In this document: positions 38,418 to 48,738 of the stretch, in pieces | Layout of the letters: the number at the start of each line of letters is the position of its first letter | How positions within the stretch are numbered: position 1 is the first letter of the stretch | NCBI GenBank assembly: GCA_903875215.1 | Contig: CAIQVH010000031.1 | Coordinates: 496,001 to 560,000 of the forward strand | Direction of reading: 5' to 3' | DNA length: 64,000 bases | Origin: an uncultured Anaerolineae bacterium | Lineage (GTDB): Bacteria; Chloroflexota; Anaerolineae; Anaerolineales; Villigracilaceae | Translations under genes and position numbers: made by a program | The notes under the pieces: model-generated | What the model was told of the DNA's origin: nothing | Seen by the model: only the letters and a program-made list of their open reading frames with translations | The model's database searches: none

Positions 38418-39455
38418 ATGAAAAAAGTTGCGCCAATTGAACAACGAAAAGACGACCACATTCGCATCAACCTCGAGCAGGATGTCCGCTCACAAATCAC
38501 CACCGGGCTGGAAAAGTACACCTTCTGCCACGAGGCCTTGCCCGAGCTGGATCTGGATGAAATCGACACCAGCCTGAGCCTGTTCGGGAAACCGCTGCAG
38601 GCCCCCATCCTGATCAGCTCGATGACCGGCGGGACCGCCGAAGCCGAAACCCTGAACCTGCGCCTGGCACGCGCCGCGCAGGCCTGCGGGCTGGCCATGG
38701 GAGTCGGGTCACAGCGCGCCGCGCTGGAACAACCCGAGCTGGCCGCCAGCTTCCAGGTGCGCCGCGTCGCGCCGGATCTTTTGCTGTTCGCCAACCTCGG
38801 CGCAGTCCAACTCAACTACGGCTACGGCGTGGAAGCCTGCCAGCGCGCCGTCGAAATGATCGCAGCCGACGCGCTCTACCTGCACCTCAACCCGCTCCAG
38901 GAGGCCGTCCAACATGGCGGCGATGGAAACTGGAAAGGGCTGGCGCGCAAAATAGAAACCGTGTGCAAAAAATTAAGCGTACCCGTCATCGCCAAGGAAG
39001 TAGGCTGGGGCATTTCAGCGCGCAGCGCCAAACTCCTGGCCGAATGCGGCGTCGCCGCCATCGACGTAGCCGGGGCAGGCGGGACAAGCTGGTCACAGGT
39101 GGAAATGTATCGCGCCCCGGATGAATTCCTGCGCAGCCTGGCCGCCACCTTCTCCGGCTGGGGCATTCCCACCGCCGAATCGATCCTGGCGGTGCGCGCC
39201 GCTGCGCCCGGCCTGCCCATCTTTGCCAGTGGAGGCCTGAAAGACGGCCTCGACCTGGCCAAAACCCTGGCCCTCGGCGCAACCCTGGGCGGCATGGCTG
39301 GCCCCTTCCTCAAAGCCGCCGCCATCTCCACTGAAAACGCCATTGAAAAAATGAAACTAACCCGCCTCCAACTGCAGGTGACCATGTTTTGCGCCGCCGC
39401 CGGCCGCCTGAAAGATTTACCCGCCAAATTGACCCGCCAACCTTCCCAGGAGTAG
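38418..39455 (+). CDS. fni: type 2 isopentenyl-diphosphate delta-isomerase
   Basis: FMN- and NAD(P)H-dependent enzyme that interconverts IPP and DMAPP for isoprenoid synthesis. 345 residues. Seen are [14 protein letters not shown] at the start, [62 protein letters not shown] and the flavin-phosphate loop [10 protein letters not shown] with [12 protein letters not shown]. These define the type 2 (TIM-barrel) enzyme rather than the Nudix type 1. It is followed after 2 nt by a DDAH-like gene, with the ribosome site for that gene inside its end. Confidence 0.95.
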   Translation: MKKVAPIEQRKDDHIRINLEQDVRSQITTGLEKYTFCHEALPELDLDEIDTSLSLFGKPLQAPILISSMTGGTAEAETLNLRLARAAQACGLAMGVGSQRAALEQPELAASFQVRRVAPDLLLFANLGAVQLNYGYGVEACQRAVEMIAADALYLHLNPLQEAVQHGGDGNWKGLARKIETVCKKLSVPVIAKEVGWGISARSAKLLAECGVAAIDVAGAGGTSWSQVEMYRAPDEFLRSLAATFSGWGIPTAESILAVRAAAPGLPIFASGGLKDGLDLAKTLALGATLGGMAGPFLKAAAISTENAIEKMKLTRLQLQVTMFCAAAGRLKDLPAKLTRQPSQE

Positions 39456-39457
39456 CC

Positions 39458-40228
39458 ATGAAAACCATGCACGCCATCACCCGCGCCATCAGCCCCCGCT
39501 TCAACGAATGCGAACTGACCCACCTCGCACGCACCCCCATTGACCTGGCGCTGGCACGCGCCCAGCACGCCCAGTATGAACAGGCTCTCACCAGCCTAGC
39601 GGTTCAGGTTCACAGCCTGCCGGCCGAACCCGATTTCCCCGATTCCGTTTTTGTTGAAGATACCGCCCTGGTATTGGACGAAATCGCCATCCTGACCCGC
39701 CCCGGCGCCGATTCACGCAAGGCGGAAGTGGACTCCATCGCCCAGGCACTGGCTCCCTACCGCAAGCTGGTGCACATCACAGCACCGGGCAGCATCGATG
39801 GCGGCGACATCCTGCAAGCAGGCAAAACCATTTATGTCGGCCTCAGCACCCGCTCGAACAACAGCGCCATCGAGCAGATGCAGGCCGCGCTCGCGCCGTA
39901 CGGCTATACCGTCCGCGGCGTAGCGGTGACAGGCTGCCTGCATCTCAAAAGCGCCGTGACCCAGGCCAGCCCCGACACCCTGCTGATCAACCCCGCCTGG
40001 GTGGAAAAAAGCCACTTTCCCGGCTGGAAATTTATCGAAGTTGATCCCAACGAGCCTTCCGCCGCGAACATCGTGCTCGTGCCGGGCGGCGCCATCTTCC
40101 CGGCGCATTTCCCCGCCACGCAAAAACGCCTCGAACAGGCCGGCCTCCGCCTGACCCTGGTTGGGGCAACCGAAGTGGCCAAAGCCGAAGGCGCGGTCAC
40201 CTGCTGTTCATTGATCTTCACAGCATAA
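39458..40228 (+). CDS. dimethylarginine dimethylaminohydrolase-like amidinohydrolase
   Basis: 256 residues from the ATG at 39458 (AGGAG upstream). The pentein fold is suggested by PDSVFVEDTALVL, GSIDGGDIL, His162 in GCLHLKSAVT and the near-terminal catalytic cysteine in VTCCSLIF. Enzymes of this group split N-methylated arginines into citrulline and methylamines; close relatives act on arginine or peptidyl-arginine. Two cysteines are adjacent (249, 250), one of them the nucleophile. Linked to fni by a 2-nt gap, though no shared pathway is obvious. Confidence 0.9.
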   Translation: MKTMHAITRAISPRFNECELTHLARTPIDLALARAQHAQYEQALTSLAVQVHSLPAEPDFPDSVFVEDTALVLDEIAILTRPGADSRKAEVDSIAQALAPYRKLVHITAPGSIDGGDILQAGKTIYVGLSTRSNNSAIEQMQAALAPYGYTVRGVAVTGCLHLKSAVTQASPDTLLINPAWVEKSHFPGWKFIEVDPNEPSAANIVLVPGGAIFPAHFPATQKRLEQAGLRLTLVGATEVAKAEGAVTCCSLIFTA

Positions 40229-40238
40229 AACAGTTCTC

Positions 40239-40286
40239 AAAAAAAGGCCTCCACCCAGATTCGATGCTGGATGGAGGCCTTTTTTT
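40239..40286. terminator. strong, possibly bidirectional terminator
   Basis: A-run plus GGCCTCCA (40246-40253) pairs with TGGAGGCC (40272-40279) and a T-run, with an inner CCAG/CTGG. It lies between the DDAH-like gene and the convergent rhodanese, whose stop it touches. Confidence 0.88.
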
Positions 40287-40635
40287 ACGCGCTGCCTTTC
40301 TTCACCGGCAGGCGCGACCGCTCCCAGGCCAGCATGCCGCCCTGCAAGTTGAACACCTGGTACCCCGCCTCAAGCAGTTTCCGCGCAGCCGGCACACTGC
40401 GGCTGCCGGTATGACAAACGCAAATGATCTCCCGGCCCGCCGGAAGCTCTTTCAGCCGCCCGCCCAACTCGCCAAGCGGAATCTGCTTCGCCCCGGCAAT
40501 ATGTCCGCCGCGAAACTCCTCCGGCTGGCGCACATCCAAAATCAACGGGCGCTGACCCTGCTTCAATTTCTCGTTCACCTCCAGCGCGTTCAGCGTAGGC
40601 ACCGGCGCGCCAAATAACCTGGAAAATAAATCCAT
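40285..40635 (-). CDS. single-domain rhodanese-like protein
   Basis: 116 residues forming one rhodanese domain: LILDVRQPEEFRGGHIAGA, then the active-site loop CHTGSRS with Cys74, and NLQGGMLAWE. The six-residue loop after the cysteine fits sulfur-transferring rhodaneses rather than phosphatases. The N-terminal 17 residues (MDLFSRLFGA...) are amphipathic and could touch the membrane. Stand-alone domains like this carry persulfide sulfur or detoxify thiosulfate or cyanide; which is not clear here. It is divergent from the alpha-2-macroglobulin gene. Confidence 0.92.
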   Translation of the reverse strand: MDLFSRLFGAPVPTLNALEVNEKLKQGQRPLILDVRQPEEFRGGHIAGAKQIPLGELGGRLKELPAGREIICVCHTGSRSVPAARKLLEAGYQVFNLQGGMLAWERSRLPVKKGSA

Positions 40636-40719
40636 CAGTACATCTCCTCGTCAAATTTCCTTTTAGATGCGCGGGGAACCCAAAAGTTGCATACCAGCCT
40701 GCCAAACCGGGAACCAATC

Positions 40720-40748
40720 TTGACAGAAAAACGTCCTCGCAGCATACT
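40720..40748 (+). promoter_or_regulatory. sigma-70-type promoter for the alpha-2-macroglobulin gene
   Basis: Perfect -35 TTGACA (40720-40725), 17-bp spacer, -10 CATACT (40743-40748). Predicted transcript start near 40755, 44 nt before the ATG, with AAGGAAA as ribosome site. Confidence 0.7.
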
Positions 40749-40798
40749 GGAATGGCAGCTGGCATTTTTTCCTGCCTGCCGCTCTAAAAAGGAAACCC

Positions 40799-43700
40799 AT
40801 GAAAAAAGAATTCCTTCGGTTAGGACTAACTCCCTTATTAATGCTCCTGGCGCTGGCCGCCTGCACGGTCACCCCCATCGAAACAAACCCCACACCCACG
40901 CTCGAAACAATATCCGTGGAAGCGGCGTCCGCCGCCTACCCGCAGATCACCCGCCAAAACCCCCTGCCGGGCGAACGGCTGGGACTTTCGCCGGTGATTG
41001 AAATTTCCTTCGACCGCAACATGGAACCCGCCCAAACCGCATCCGCCTGGAGCTTTCTCGATGAGCAGGGCCAGCCCATTGCCGGGAAAATCGCCTGGGT
41101 GGACGCGCAAACCCTGAAATTCACGCCTCAACAGCCCCTGGCCGCCGGGGCAACCTATACCGGCGTTCTCTCCACCGCCGCAGTCAGCGCAGAAGGCGCC
41201 CACCTGCCCGAGGAAATCCGTCTGAAATATCAAACCACCTACGAACTGCTCGTCGGCCAGGTTTTTCCATCCAATGACGCCAGCCAGGTTGACCGGACCA
41301 GCGCCATCACCGTCATCTTTAACAAACCGGTCATCCCGTTGATGACCAAGGAAGCCCAGGCCAGCCTGCCGGCACCCATAAAAATTTCCCCGCCAGTCAC
41401 AGGCCAAGGCGATTGGGTCAGCCCGTCGGTCTACGTCTTCCAGCCGGAAACGATGCTGAAGAGCAGTACCCGTTACCAGGTCACCGTTGCAGCCGGCCTG
41501 CAAGAACCCGGCGGCACAGCCCTGGCTGGTGATTACAGCTGGAGCTTTACCACCAGCTCGCCAGTGGTGACAGGCTTTGAGATGAAAAATGTCAGCCGCG
41601 AATGGTCCGAAGAAATCTCGGACGTGCTGCTCGACCAGGCCTTTGTGATCACCTTCAGCCAGCCCATGGCAGCCGAGAGCCTGCCTGCCGCACTCAGCCT
41701 GACCAATGTGGAAAGCAAAGCCAAATTCCCGGTCACGCTCAGCTGGGATAAAAGCGGGACCATTTTGACGGTCACGCCGGTCGGGAAGTACGCCATTGCC
41801 AGTTTTTACAGCCTGACCATCGCCACCAGCGCGCAAGCGCAGGACGGTGGGACGCTGATGGAGCCCTATCAGGTCAAGCTGAATACCATTCCCCTGCCGG
41901 CGGTGCTCAATACCGAGCCGCAGGGCGGGCGGCAGGATTATTTTTCTCCCAGCCTGAGCGTGTTCTTTGCCTCGCCAATGAACTTCGAGAGCCTGAAAAC
42001 CCGCATCCGCGTGCAGCCAGAGCCGGACACCCCGCTGGAACTCTACTATGACGAGTACCAGAAACGGCTGGATATCCGCGGGTTGGAACCTTCCACCGAA
42101 TACGTGATCCGCCTCCAGCCAGGTTCCGCCGACTTGTACGGCAATCTCATCGCGCGGGAGGTCTCCTTCCGCCTCGAAACTGCCAGCCTGAGTCCGCAGG
42201 CCCGCATGGAACTGCCCTACTATTCTCCGCTGATCTACCGCGCACAGGGCGAAAAGAACCTGTTCTTCCAATATACCAACCTCGCTTCAGCCCGGATCGC
42301 GCTCTACCCGCTGACCTTTGAAGAATTCACCGCCCTGCAAAGCGGCCAGATCCCCTTCGAGGACCTGGATGTGAGCGCAAAAACGCCGGTCAGCATCATC
42401 CAGCCAGACTTAAAAGCCGCCCGGGATCGTTACGCGCGGATTGTGCTGAACCTGGATGAGCCTGCGCCGCTGGCTCCTGGTTTTTATTACGCCGGCCTGA
42501 CCGCCGCCCCCATCGAAACCAGCACCCGGTTCCTGCAGGGCGCGATCTTCCTGGTGAGCGGCCAGAGCCTGATGCTGAAAGCCGGCCAGGCGGACGCACT
42601 GGCCTGGCTGGTGGATACCGAAAGCGGCCTGCCGGTGGCGGGTGTTCCGCTGACCTTTTATGACAGCAACTGGAGCGTGGTCGGCCAGGCCAGCACCGAC
42701 CGCGATGGTCTGGCCAGCGTCAAAGACGCCGCCGGTGTTCAGTTTGTGCGCAGCACAGATTCGCGGCAGGTGGCCGCGGCGGCGCTCAACTGGGGCGCGG
42801 GCGTTTCGGAGGGCCAATACGGCATCTGGAGCGATTACTGGATGCCGGTAAAATCCACCTTTGCCTACGTCTACTCGGAACGGGCGCTTTACCGGCCCGG
42901 CCAGCCGGTGTATCTGAAAGGCATCGTGCGCGAAAACGATGATCTGCACTACAGCCTGCCCGCCGCCCGGCAGGTTTACCTGGATATTGAAAACGATCAG
43001 GGCAGGGTCTTTGGCGGGAGCGTGGCGCTTTCCAAGGAAGGGACCTTTGCCAGCGAATATGCCCTGAGCGCGGATGCGCCGGTGGGGAATTATTATGTCT
43101 ATGTGCGCGAGTCGGCCCAAAGCGATAATTTCCTCGGGTCGGGCTATTTCCGCGTGGCGGAATATGTCAAGCCGCAGTTCGCCGTCTCGGCCAGCGCCAT
43201 GCCGGATGAAATTCTGAACGGCGAGACGGTCAAATTTGGGCTGCAGGCAGCCTATTATTCGGGCGGGAACCTGGCGAATGCCACCGTCAATTGGTTCCTG
43301 GAAGCCCAGCCGCATTATTACCAGCCGCCCGAAGCCTACAACAATTTCAGTTTTAACGATTTCGATGACAGCATTTATTTTGGCGACGGCTCGGCCACCA
43401 GCGGCCCGCCCATCCGCCAGGAGGGCCAGGGCCTGACCGACGCCCAGGGCCATTTTGAAGTGGAGCAGGTGTTGAAGCTGGCCCAGGAAGGCCAGAGCGA
43501 ACAGGTTTCTTTCAGCGCCAACGTCAGCGATGTGGGTGGGAACCTGGTGGGAACCAGCGCGCAGGTGACGGTGCTGGGAAGCAGCCTGCACGCCGGGATC
43601 CGCCCGGAGAATTATCTGGCCAGCCAGGGCCAGCCAGCCAGCTTCCAGCTGGTGGTGCTCAACCGCGAGGGCGCGCCGGTGGCGGGACAATCCGTCAGCG

Positions 43701-46700
43701 TGGCCTTTGCCGAACAGCGCTGGTACAGCGTCATCCGTGAGGATGAAAACGGCCTGGAGCGCTGGGAAACCTCGGTCAAAAGCCTCCCCGCCGGGCAGGC
43801 CTCCGCAGTGAGCGATGAGAACGGCCTGGCAACGGTAACCTTTACGCCGCCCAATGGGGGCCAATTCAAGGCCACCGTCAGCACGCAGGATGAAGCCGGG
43901 CGGCCTGCGCGGGCTTCCACGCAGATCTGGGTTTCCAGCGAGAGCTACATCCCCTGGAAGCAGACCAATGACCGTTCCTTTGAACTGGTGTCCGACCAGA
44001 AAAGCTATCACCCCGGCGAAACCGCCAAAATCCTGATCGCCCAGCCGTTCGAGGGCGAGGTGAAAGCCCTCGTCACGCTGGAGCGCGGACATATTTACGA
44101 GAAAAAGGTCATCACCCTGCAGAACAACAGCACAGTCTATGAGCTTCCCATCAGCGGCGATATGGCCCCGGCAATGTATGTTTCGGTGATGGTCATTAAG
44201 GGCGCCGATGGCAGCAGACCGCCCGATTTCAAGCTGGGCATGCTGCGCATCAACGTCGATCCATCCCAGCAGGGCATCCTGGTCAACGTGGAAAGCGACC
44301 GCGAAACAGCCCGCCCCGGCGAAAGTGTCACCTACACCGTGACGACCCGCGACTTGAACGGCCAGCCGGTGGCGGCGGATGTCTCGCTGGCGCTGGTGGA
44401 TCAGGCGGTGCTGGCGCTGGCGCCTGTCAGCAGTCAGCCGCTGATCGAGGCCTTTTATCCCCTGCGCGGACTGGGCGTTATGACTGCATCGAGCATCGTG
44501 CTCAACGCCGAGGAATTTAACGCCAACTTCAAGGCCACCGACCCAAGCGGCGAACAGGCCGGCTCGGGAGGCGGCAAGGGCGAAGGCGATGCGGGCATCG
44601 TCACCGTGCGGCAGGATTTCAAAGATACTGCCTTCTGGCAGGCCCAGGTACTGACCGGCCCAACCGGCAGCGCCCAGGTGCAGGTGACCCTGCCCGACAA
44701 CCTGACCACCTGGCAGATGAAAGCGCGCGCCGTCACCACTGATACGCGCGTCGGCGAGGCCACCAGCGACCTGCTCAGCACCCTGCCGCTGCAAATTCAA
44801 CTGCAAACACCGCGCTTCTTCGTCAGCGGAGATGCGGCCCGCCTGGGCGCCGTGATCCATAACAACACCGAAAAAGCGCTCGAGGTCACTGTCAGCCTGC
44901 AAGCCGAAGGCGTGACTCTGCGCCAGGCCGAGCAACAAACCCTCCGCGTGGAAGCCGGCGCGCAAGGCTATGTCAGCTGGGAGGCCAATGTCAAACCCGG
45001 CGTGGAGCGTGTTGACCTGACCGCCAGCGCTAGCGGCGGCGGCCTGAGCGATTCGACCCGCCCCACACTCGGCACCCTGCCCGGCCAGGGAATTCCCGTC
45101 CTGTCTTATCATGTCACCGAAACGGTCGGCAGTTCCGGCCTGCTGCGCGATGCCGGTTCCATCACCGAGACCATTCAACTGGCCTCCCCGCCCGCCCGCC
45201 AGAACGCCACACTCAACCTCGAAGTCTCGCCCTCCCTGGCGGCTTCGATGACCGACGGCCTGACCTATCTCGAAGATTTCCCCTACCTGTGCATGGAACA
45301 GACCGTCTCACGCTTCCTGCCCAACCTGGTCTCGCTCGAGGCGCTCAAACTGGCCGGAAAATCCACCAGCGACCTGCAAAAGAACCTGGATCTGCAGGTC
45401 AAGCCGGCCCTGCAGCGCCTGATCGGCAACCAAAACTACGATGGCGGCTGGGGCCAATGGCCCGGCACAGAAAGCCAGCCCACCACCAGCGCCTACGTCA
45501 TGCTTGGGCTGGTTGAGGCGCGCCAGGCCGGTTACAGCATCCCGGACGAAGTCCTTGAATACGGCCTGAACTACCTGGGCAGCAGCCTGCCCCAAACCGG
45601 CGCCACCACCGAAAACTGGCAGCTGAACCAGGCCGCCTTCCAACTCTACGCGCTGGCGCGCGGCGGACAGCCCAACCCGGGCGCCAACTCCGACCTGTTT
45701 GAAAACCGCGCCAACCTGGACCTGTATGGCAAGGGCCTGCTGATGCAGGCCATGCACCTGGCCGACCCACAGGATGCGCGCCTGACCGACCTGCTCTCCG
45801 AAATTGACAGCGCGGCCACCCAATCGGCGGCCGGAGCCTGGTGGAGCGAAAAAAGCACCGACTACTGGAACTGGAACACCGACACACGCTCCACTGCCAT
45901 CCTGCTCAACGCGCTGATGCAGGTTGACCCCCAAAACCCGCTCCTGCCCGCCGGCGTCCGCTGGCTGATGAAGCACCGTCAGGGCGCGCACTGGTACACC
46001 ACGCAAGAAACCGCCTGGTCGCTGATGGCGCTGACCCACTGGCTGACGCTCTCGCAGGAATTTGAGACCGATTACACCTATGCCATCGGCCTGAATGGAA
46101 CCCGGCTCGCCACCCAACACGCCAGCGCCGCCCACCTGACCGAAAGCACACGCCTGCAATTAAGCGCGGAAGAACTCCTGCCGCAGGCGCTCAACGCCCT
46201 GGTGTTCGCGCGCGGCGCCGGCCCCGGCACGCTGTATTACACCGCCTACCTGGATTCGATCCTGCCAGTCAAGGACATTACCGCGCTTGACCAGGGCATC
46301 CTGATCTCGCGCCAATACTTCCACCCCGCTGACCTGAAAACCCCCATTACCCAGGCCGCGCGCGGGGACCTGATTCAGGTCAGGCTGACGCTCGTCGTCC
46401 CGGACAGCCTGCACTACGTGGTGATTGACGACCCCCTGCCCGCCGGGATGGAAGCGATTGACGCCTCCCTGCAAACCTCGCAACAGGTGCCGATGGTGTA
46501 CCAGGCCGGCGATTATGACCGTCTGGGCTGGGGCTGGTGGTATTTCCCCTACAAACAAATCAACGACGAGAAAGTCGTCTTCTCCGCCGACTACCTGCCA
46601 GCCGGAACCTACACCCTCACCTACCTGGCGCGCGCCAGCCTGGCCGGAGAATTCAACGTCCTGCCCTCCAGTGCCAGCGAATTCTACTTCCCCGAGGTGG

Positions 46701-46741
46701 CCGGACGCAGCGCCGGGAGCCTGTTCACCATCACGCCCTGA
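40799..46741 (+). CDS. giant alpha-2-macroglobulin family lipoprotein
   Basis: 1980 residues. A lipoprotein signal ends in LAAC with Cys22. About residues 50-460 hold four Ig-like (Big_5-type) domains, recognised from repeated EISFDRNM / TVIFNKPV / VITFSQPM / SVFFASPM strands. Macroglobulin domains follow, then the bait-like region (about 1220-1290, Gly/Glu-rich SGGGKGEGD), and an alpha/alpha thioester domain (about 1480-1780) with the reactive site CMEQ at 1498-1501. These proteins trap proteases outside the cell and tether them through the thioester. Typical bacterial members have about 1600-1700 residues, so this is large. No penicillin-binding protein 1C gene, the common partner, is adjacent. 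It has its own promoter and terminator. Confidence 0.92.
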   Translation: MKKEFLRLGLTPLLMLLALAACTVTPIETNPTPTLETISVEAASAAYPQITRQNPLPGERLGLSPVIEISFDRNMEPAQTASAWSFLDEQGQPIAGKIAWVDAQTLKFTPQQPLAAGATYTGVLSTAAVSAEGAHLPEEIRLKYQTTYELLVGQVFPSNDASQVDRTSAITVIFNKPVIPLMTKEAQASLPAPIKISPPVTGQGDWVSPSVYVFQPETMLKSSTRYQVTVAAGLQEPGGTALAGDYSWSFTTSSPVVTGFEMKNVSREWSEEISDVLLDQAFVITFSQPMAAESLPAALSLTNVESKAKFPVTLSWDKSGTILTVTPVGKYAIASFYSLTIATSAQAQDGGTLMEPYQVKLNTIPLPAVLNTEPQGGRQDYFSPSLSVFFASPMNFESLKTRIRVQPEPDTPLELYYDEYQKRLDIRGLEPSTEYVIRLQPGSADLYGNLIAREVSFRLETASLSPQARMELPYYSPLIYRAQGEKNLFFQYTNLASARIALYPLTFEEFTALQSGQIPFEDLDVSAKTPVSIIQPDLKAARDRYARIVLNLDEPAPLAPGFYYAGLTAAPIETSTRFLQGAIFLVSGQSLMLKAGQADALAWLVDTESGLPVAGVPLTFYDSNWSVVGQASTDRDGLASVKDAAGVQFVRSTDSRQVAAAALNWGAGVSEGQYGIWSDYWMPVKSTFAYVYSERALYRPGQPVYLKGIVRENDDLHYSLPAARQVYLDIENDQGRVFGGSVALSKEGTFASEYALSADAPVGNYYVYVRESAQSDNFLGSGYFRVAEYVKPQFAVSASAMPDEILNGETVKFGLQAAYYSGGNLANATVNWFLEAQPHYYQPPEAYNNFSFNDFDDSIYFGDGSATSGPPIRQEGQGLTDAQGHFEVEQVLKLAQEGQSEQVSFSANVSDVGGNLVGTSAQVTVLGSSLHAGIRPENYLASQGQPASFQLVVLNREGAPVAGQSVSVAFAEQRWYSVIREDENGLERWETSVKSLPAGQASAVSDENGLATVTFTPPNGGQFKATVSTQDEAGRPARASTQIWVSSESYIPWKQTNDRSFELVSDQKSYHPGETAKILIAQPFEGEVKALVTLERGHIYEKKVITLQNNSTVYELPISGDMAPAMYVSVMVIKGADGSRPPDFKLGMLRINVDPSQQGILVNVESDRETARPGESVTYTVTTRDLNGQPVAADVSLALVDQAVLALAPVSSQPLIEAFYPLRGLGVMTASSIVLNAEEFNANFKATDPSGEQAGSGGGKGEGDAGIVTVRQDFKDTAFWQAQVLTGPTGSAQVQVTLPDNLTTWQMKARAVTTDTRVGEATSDLLSTLPLQIQLQTPRFFVSGDAARLGAVIHNNTEKALEVTVSLQAEGVTLRQAEQQTLRVEAGAQGYVSWEANVKPGVERVDLTASASGGGLSDSTRPTLGTLPGQGIPVLSYHVTETVGSSGLLRDAGSITETIQLASPPARQNATLNLEVSPSLAASMTDGLTYLEDFPYLCMEQTVSRFLPNLVSLEALKLAGKSTSDLQKNLDLQVKPALQRLIGNQNYDGGWGQWPGTESQPTTSAYVMLGLVEARQAGYSIPDEVLEYGLNYLGSSLPQTGATTENWQLNQAAFQLYALARGGQPNPGANSDLFENRANLDLYGKGLLMQAMHLADPQDARLTDLLSEIDSAATQSAAGAWWSEKSTDYWNWNTDTRSTAILLNALMQVDPQNPLLPAGVRWLMKHRQGAHWYTTQETAWSLMALTHWLTLSQEFETDYTYAIGLNGTRLATQHASAAHLTESTRLQLSAEELLPQALNALVFARGAGPGTLYYTAYLDSILPVKDITALDQGILISRQYFHPADLKTPITQAARGDLIQVRLTLVVPDSLHYVVIDDPLPAGMEAIDASLQTSQQVPMVYQAGDYDRLGWGWWYFPYKQINDEKVVFSADYLPAGTYTLTYLARASLAGEFNVLPSSASEFYFPEVAGRSAGSLFTITP

Positions 46742-46763
46742 GCCAGACTCCCTTTCAACCAGC

Positions 46764-46799
46764 AAAAGACGCCGCCCGGCAGCCGGGCGGCGTCTTTTT
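46764..46799. terminator. bidirectional terminator
   Basis: 12-bp GC-rich stem (GACGCCGCCCGG / CCGGGCGGCGTC, 3-nt loop) with AAAA before and TTTTT after, between the alpha-2-macroglobulin and the convergent ABC operon. Confidence 0.9.
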
Positions 46800-46813
46800 A
46801 CAGGGCCGGCCGA

Positions 46814-47704
46814 TCAGCGCGCCAGGCGCTTACGGCGCATGGAATAAAAATACAGCGCCGCCAGCGTGGCCAGGTAAGGCACCATGGCCGTGAACTGGGA
46901 GGGCAGACTCTGCTGCAGCCACAACCCCAGCCCATCGGTAAAGCCAAACAGCAGCGAGATCAGGGCAATGCCCCACGGATTGCCGTTGACCAGGATGACC
47001 GCCGCCAGCGAGATCCACCCGCGCCCGGCGGACATATTTTCCGAAAACAAGGTGACGTAGCCCAGCGAAAGATACGCCCCCGCCAGCCCGCACAGCACCC
47101 CGCAGATCAACAGCGCCCAAACGCGAATGACAGCCGTCCTGACCCCGCTCGAATCCAGGCTGGGGGCGTTATACCCGGCGGCGCGCAGACGCAGGCCAAA
47201 ACGGGTTTTGAAGATGACATAGACCGACAGCAGCAGCGCGGCCAGCATGAGATAGACAAGCAGATTCTGCCCGCTGAGAATCTCACCCAGCACGGGCACC
47301 TTTTCCAGCCCGGCCAGGTGCAGGCGCGGGATGGGCAATATCTCCGGGCTGGAGAAGGCCCCCTTGACGGCAAAAATCTGCCGCAGCAGGTAGGTGGTCG
47401 CGCCGACGGCAAAGAGATTCAACGCAATGCCGGTGATAAATTCATCCGTTTTCAGCACCACCGCAAACAGGATGAAAATCAGCGCCAGCAGGGTGGACCC
47501 CAGGATAGCGCACAACAACCCGGCCAGCCAGGAATGGAAAAAGTACGAGCCCAGCACCGCGCCAAAGGCCCCGGCCAGCATCATGCCTTCCATGGCAATG
47601 TTGAAGATGCCGGCATAATAGGTGTAGGTGCCGCCCAGCGCCGCCAGCAGGATGGGCGTGGCCCCGGCAATCATGCCATTGATCAGACCCTTGAAGATAT
47701 TCAT
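46814..47704 (-). CDS. BMP-family ABC transporter permease 2
   Basis: About 296 residues with eight or so TM helices; the start at 47704 overlaps the stop of permease 1 by 4 nt (ATGA). Family features are [24 protein letters not shown] near the N-terminus and [24 protein letters not shown], the cytoplasmic loop that meets the ATPase, and [23 protein letters not shown]. This is the smaller of the two permeases of nucleoside-type importers (YufQ/NupQ kind). Last gene of the operon. Confidence 0.92.
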   Translation of the reverse strand: MNIFKGLINGMIAGATPILLAALGGTYTYYAGIFNIAMEGMMLAGAFGAVLGSYFFHSWLAGLLCAILGSTLLALIFILFAVVLKTDEFITGIALNLFAVGATTYLLRQIFAVKGAFSSPEILPIPRLHLAGLEKVPVLGEILSGQNLLVYLMLAALLLSVYVIFKTRFGLRLRAAGYNAPSLDSSGVRTAVIRVWALLICGVLCGLAGAYLSLGYVTLFSENMSAGRGWISLAAVILVNGNPWGIALISLLFGFTDGLGLWLQQSLPSQFTAMVPYLATLAALYFYSMRRKRLAR

Positions 47705-48738
47705 GCCGCCCGCTCCCGCGCCTTCTGCCGGGCCAGGCTGCGCTCCAGCAGCCAATCCAGCCTGCCGCGCCCGGCCACCACCACCAGCACAATGACGGCC
47801 TGCAAGACCTGGATAAACTCGCCCGGCACGGCGGTGATCAATTCCATCCCCAGCGCTCCGGTCTGCAGGGAGCTGAAGAACAGCCCGTACAACAGGGTGC
47901 CCACCAGCCCGTTGTTGGCCACCACGGCGATCATGACACCATCCCAGGCGTAATTGGCGCCCAGGCCCTTAAGAAAGCGATGCGGCCCGGCCATCACCAC
48001 CAGCCCGCCAGCCAGCCCGGCCAGCGCGCCGGTGACGAGCATGACGGCCAGGTAGTTGCGCTCGATGTTGACACCACCCAGGCGGGCGAAGAGCCCATTC
48101 TGCCCGGTCAGGCGCCACTCATACCCGGCGGTCAGACGGTTGAAGAGGAACCACAGCGCGCCAAATGCCGCCAGCATCACCAGCACATTGCTGTTGAAAT
48201 CACCAAATTCCGGCAGCCAGCCGGCGCGATGGATTTGCGGCGTCATGGGCGAGAAGGCTTCGGCATCATACAACGGATAGGAAATGGCCCAGTAGGTGAA
48301 ATAATCGGCGATCATGTTCAGCATCAGGGTGGTGATGAATTCATCCATATTGAACCAGTGCCGGGCCAGGGCGGCCAGCCCCGACCAGAACGCGCCGCCC
48401 AGCATGGCGAGCAGCAGCAGGACGGGGATCATCACCAGCGGCGGCAGGTCGAGGCTCAGCCCGCCCAGCGTGGCGAACAGCGCCCCCATCAGCAGCTGGC
48501 CGGGCTGGCCCAAATTGACCGGCCCGGAGGCAAATGCCACCGAAGCCGAAAGCCCTGTCAGAATTAGCGGCACGGCATTGCGCAGGGTGGTGGCCAGCGG
48601 CGACCAGCCCAACAGCGAGAAGCTGAACAGGGCGGCGTAGGTGCTGAGCGGGTTGTAGCCCTGCAGCAGCATGATCAACGCGCCGAGCGCCAGCGCGATC
48701 AACACACCGAGCAAAGCACTAATCAGCTTGCGGCCCAT
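47701..48738 (-). CDS. BMP-family ABC transporter permease 1
   Basis: 345 residues; larger permease (YufP/NupP kind). Recognised from [30 protein letters not shown], with its typical Phe/Asn/Gly-rich helix, the [22 protein letters not shown] block and [21 protein letters not shown], the coupling loop. Its 5' end overlaps the ATPase gene by 20 nt and its 3' end overlaps permease 2 by 4 nt, so the four genes are tightly coupled. It forms the membrane channel with permease 2. Confidence 0.92.
   Translation of the reverse strand: MGRKLISALLGVLIALALGALIMLLQGYNPLSTYAALFSFSLLGWSPLATTLRNAVPLILTGLSASVAFASGPVNLGQPGQLLMGALFATLGGLSLDLPPLVMIPVLLLLAMLGGAFWSGLAALARHWFNMDEFITTLMLNMIADYFTYWAISYPLYDAEAFSPMTPQIHRAGWLPEFGDFNSNVLVMLAAFGALWFLFNRLTAGYEWRLTGQNGLFARLGGVNIERNYLAVMLVTGALAGLAGGLVVMAGPHRFLKGLGANYAWDGVMIAVVANNGLVGTLLYGLFFSSLQTGALGMELITAVPGEFIQVLQAVIVLVVVAGRGRLDWLLERSLARQKARERAA

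Noticed and set aside
42410-45178. 922-codon open frame on the minus strand inside the alpha-2-macroglobulin gene
   Set aside because: It is the antisense of a real gene in GC-rich DNA; its protein is Gly/Asp/His/Gln-rich low-complexity with no family features.
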